This document shows, piece by piece, positions 12,200 through 12,377 of a stretch of 12,377 nt of DNA. This DNA is from CAYTAP01 sp964435775. GTDB lineage: Bacteria; Planctomycetota; Phycisphaerae; Tepidisphaerales; Tepidisphaeraceae. Below the pieces are notes generated by a model that did not search any database, was not told where the DNA came from, and saw only the letters and a program-made list of their open reading frames with translations. Position 1 is the first letter of the stretch. Each line of letters opens with the position of its first letter. The DNA lies in NCBI GenBank assembly GCA_964435775.1, contig CAYTAP010000114.1:1-12377 (forward strand). The letters are read 5' to 3'. The position numbers and the translations under genes are program-made.

Positions 12200-12377
12200 A
12201 TGCCTTGCAAGCGCGATCATAGTCCGCGGCTGATCGCCTTCGCGCGGCACATGCGAAAAGAGCCGACCAACGCGGACTGTACGATCAGCGACGGACTGAA
12301 ATACTTCTGCAAAAAGGAATCAGGATCCTTCGCTTTTCAGATGATGATATCCTGAAATATCCGGAGGCGGTGCAGGA
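12200..12377 (+). pseudogene. Collapsed DUF559-type endonuclease-like gene, running off the window
   Basis: Two pieces of a DUF559 (Vsr/restriction-endonuclease-like fold) protein lie side by side in different frames. The first, from ATG 12200, reads RLIAFARHMRKEPTNAD and resembles the family N-terminus (R.LRK..T.AE). The second begins near 12277 in the +2 frame, YDQRRTEILLQKGIRILRF then SDDDILKYPEAVQ, resembling the family C-terminus (ER...L...G.RVLRF.N.EVL.N.E.V). The middle, with the catalytic core, is absent, apparently deleted with a frame change near 12271-12280. The second frame stays open to the window end, so the true end is unknown. The gene cannot encode a working enzyme. The family match is from motif memory, not from a search. 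Confidence 0.6.

Noticed and set aside
11414..12250. 278-codon minus-strand open frame opposite the SYLF gene
   Set aside because: Runs through the terminator stem and the palindrome and lies opposite a clear lipoprotein gene; no domain seen.
1..12377. Prophage, CRISPR array, toxin-antitoxin pair or known defence island
   Set aside because: No spaced repeats, cas, integrase, capsid, or small toxin-like gene pairs are visible. The only nuclease-like sequence is the broken DUF559 relic.

Overview
The window is about 60% GC bacterial chromosomal DNA, most likely from a planctomycete or a close relative (Planctomycetota, perhaps Phycisphaerae). This placement is inferred from the secreted PA14/Ig/lectin-like mosaic protein, the tandem secreted GH16 proteins with paired N-terminal modules, the style of the aspartate kinase, and several genes with weak or absent Shine-Dalgarno sites. 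No rRNA, tRNA, CRISPR array, intact insertion sequence or phage gene is visible.

Left part (1-8074, all + strand). An aspartate kinase gene (lysC) with a good promoter is followed by two paralogous 626-residue secreted GH16 glycoside hydrolases. A large secreted protein with two PA14 domains, an Ig-like domain, a ConA-type domain and small beta-barrel-like ends comes next. The GH16 pair arose by a tandem duplication of about 2.14 kb. The proof is between the two genes: a decayed, frameshifted copy of the last 40 codons of lysC lies at 3420-3543, just where the duplicated unit would have carried it. The original order was therefore lysC-GH16-PA14.

Middle part (8075-10838). The ribosomal protein L21 gene (rplU) has its own promoter, a leader with two hairpins and a strong terminator, and no rpmA follows it. 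Convergent to it is a two-gene minus-strand operon: a protein with a degenerate receiver, an acidic linker and a C-terminal helix, then a diguanylate cyclase with a second degenerate receiver. Both receivers lack the phosphoacceptor Asp and the conserved Lys, which suggests a c-di-GMP output that phosphorylation does not control.

Right part (10839-12377). A divergent small three-helix membrane protein is followed by a SYLF (Ysc84-like) lipoprotein with a structured 3' end. Next is a REP-like G-rich palindrome, directly followed by a collapsed DUF559-type endonuclease relic whose beginning and end are joined out of frame. The relic runs off the window.

Functional reading: the left block probably combines amino-acid biosynthesis with a polysaccharide-degrading or polysaccharide-binding envelope cassette. 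The middle holds translation and second-messenger signalling genes. The right end is an envelope-protein region with repeat debris. The strongest unusual items are the duplication scar, the phosphorylation-blind receiver/GGDEF operon, and the REP-DUF559 relic.
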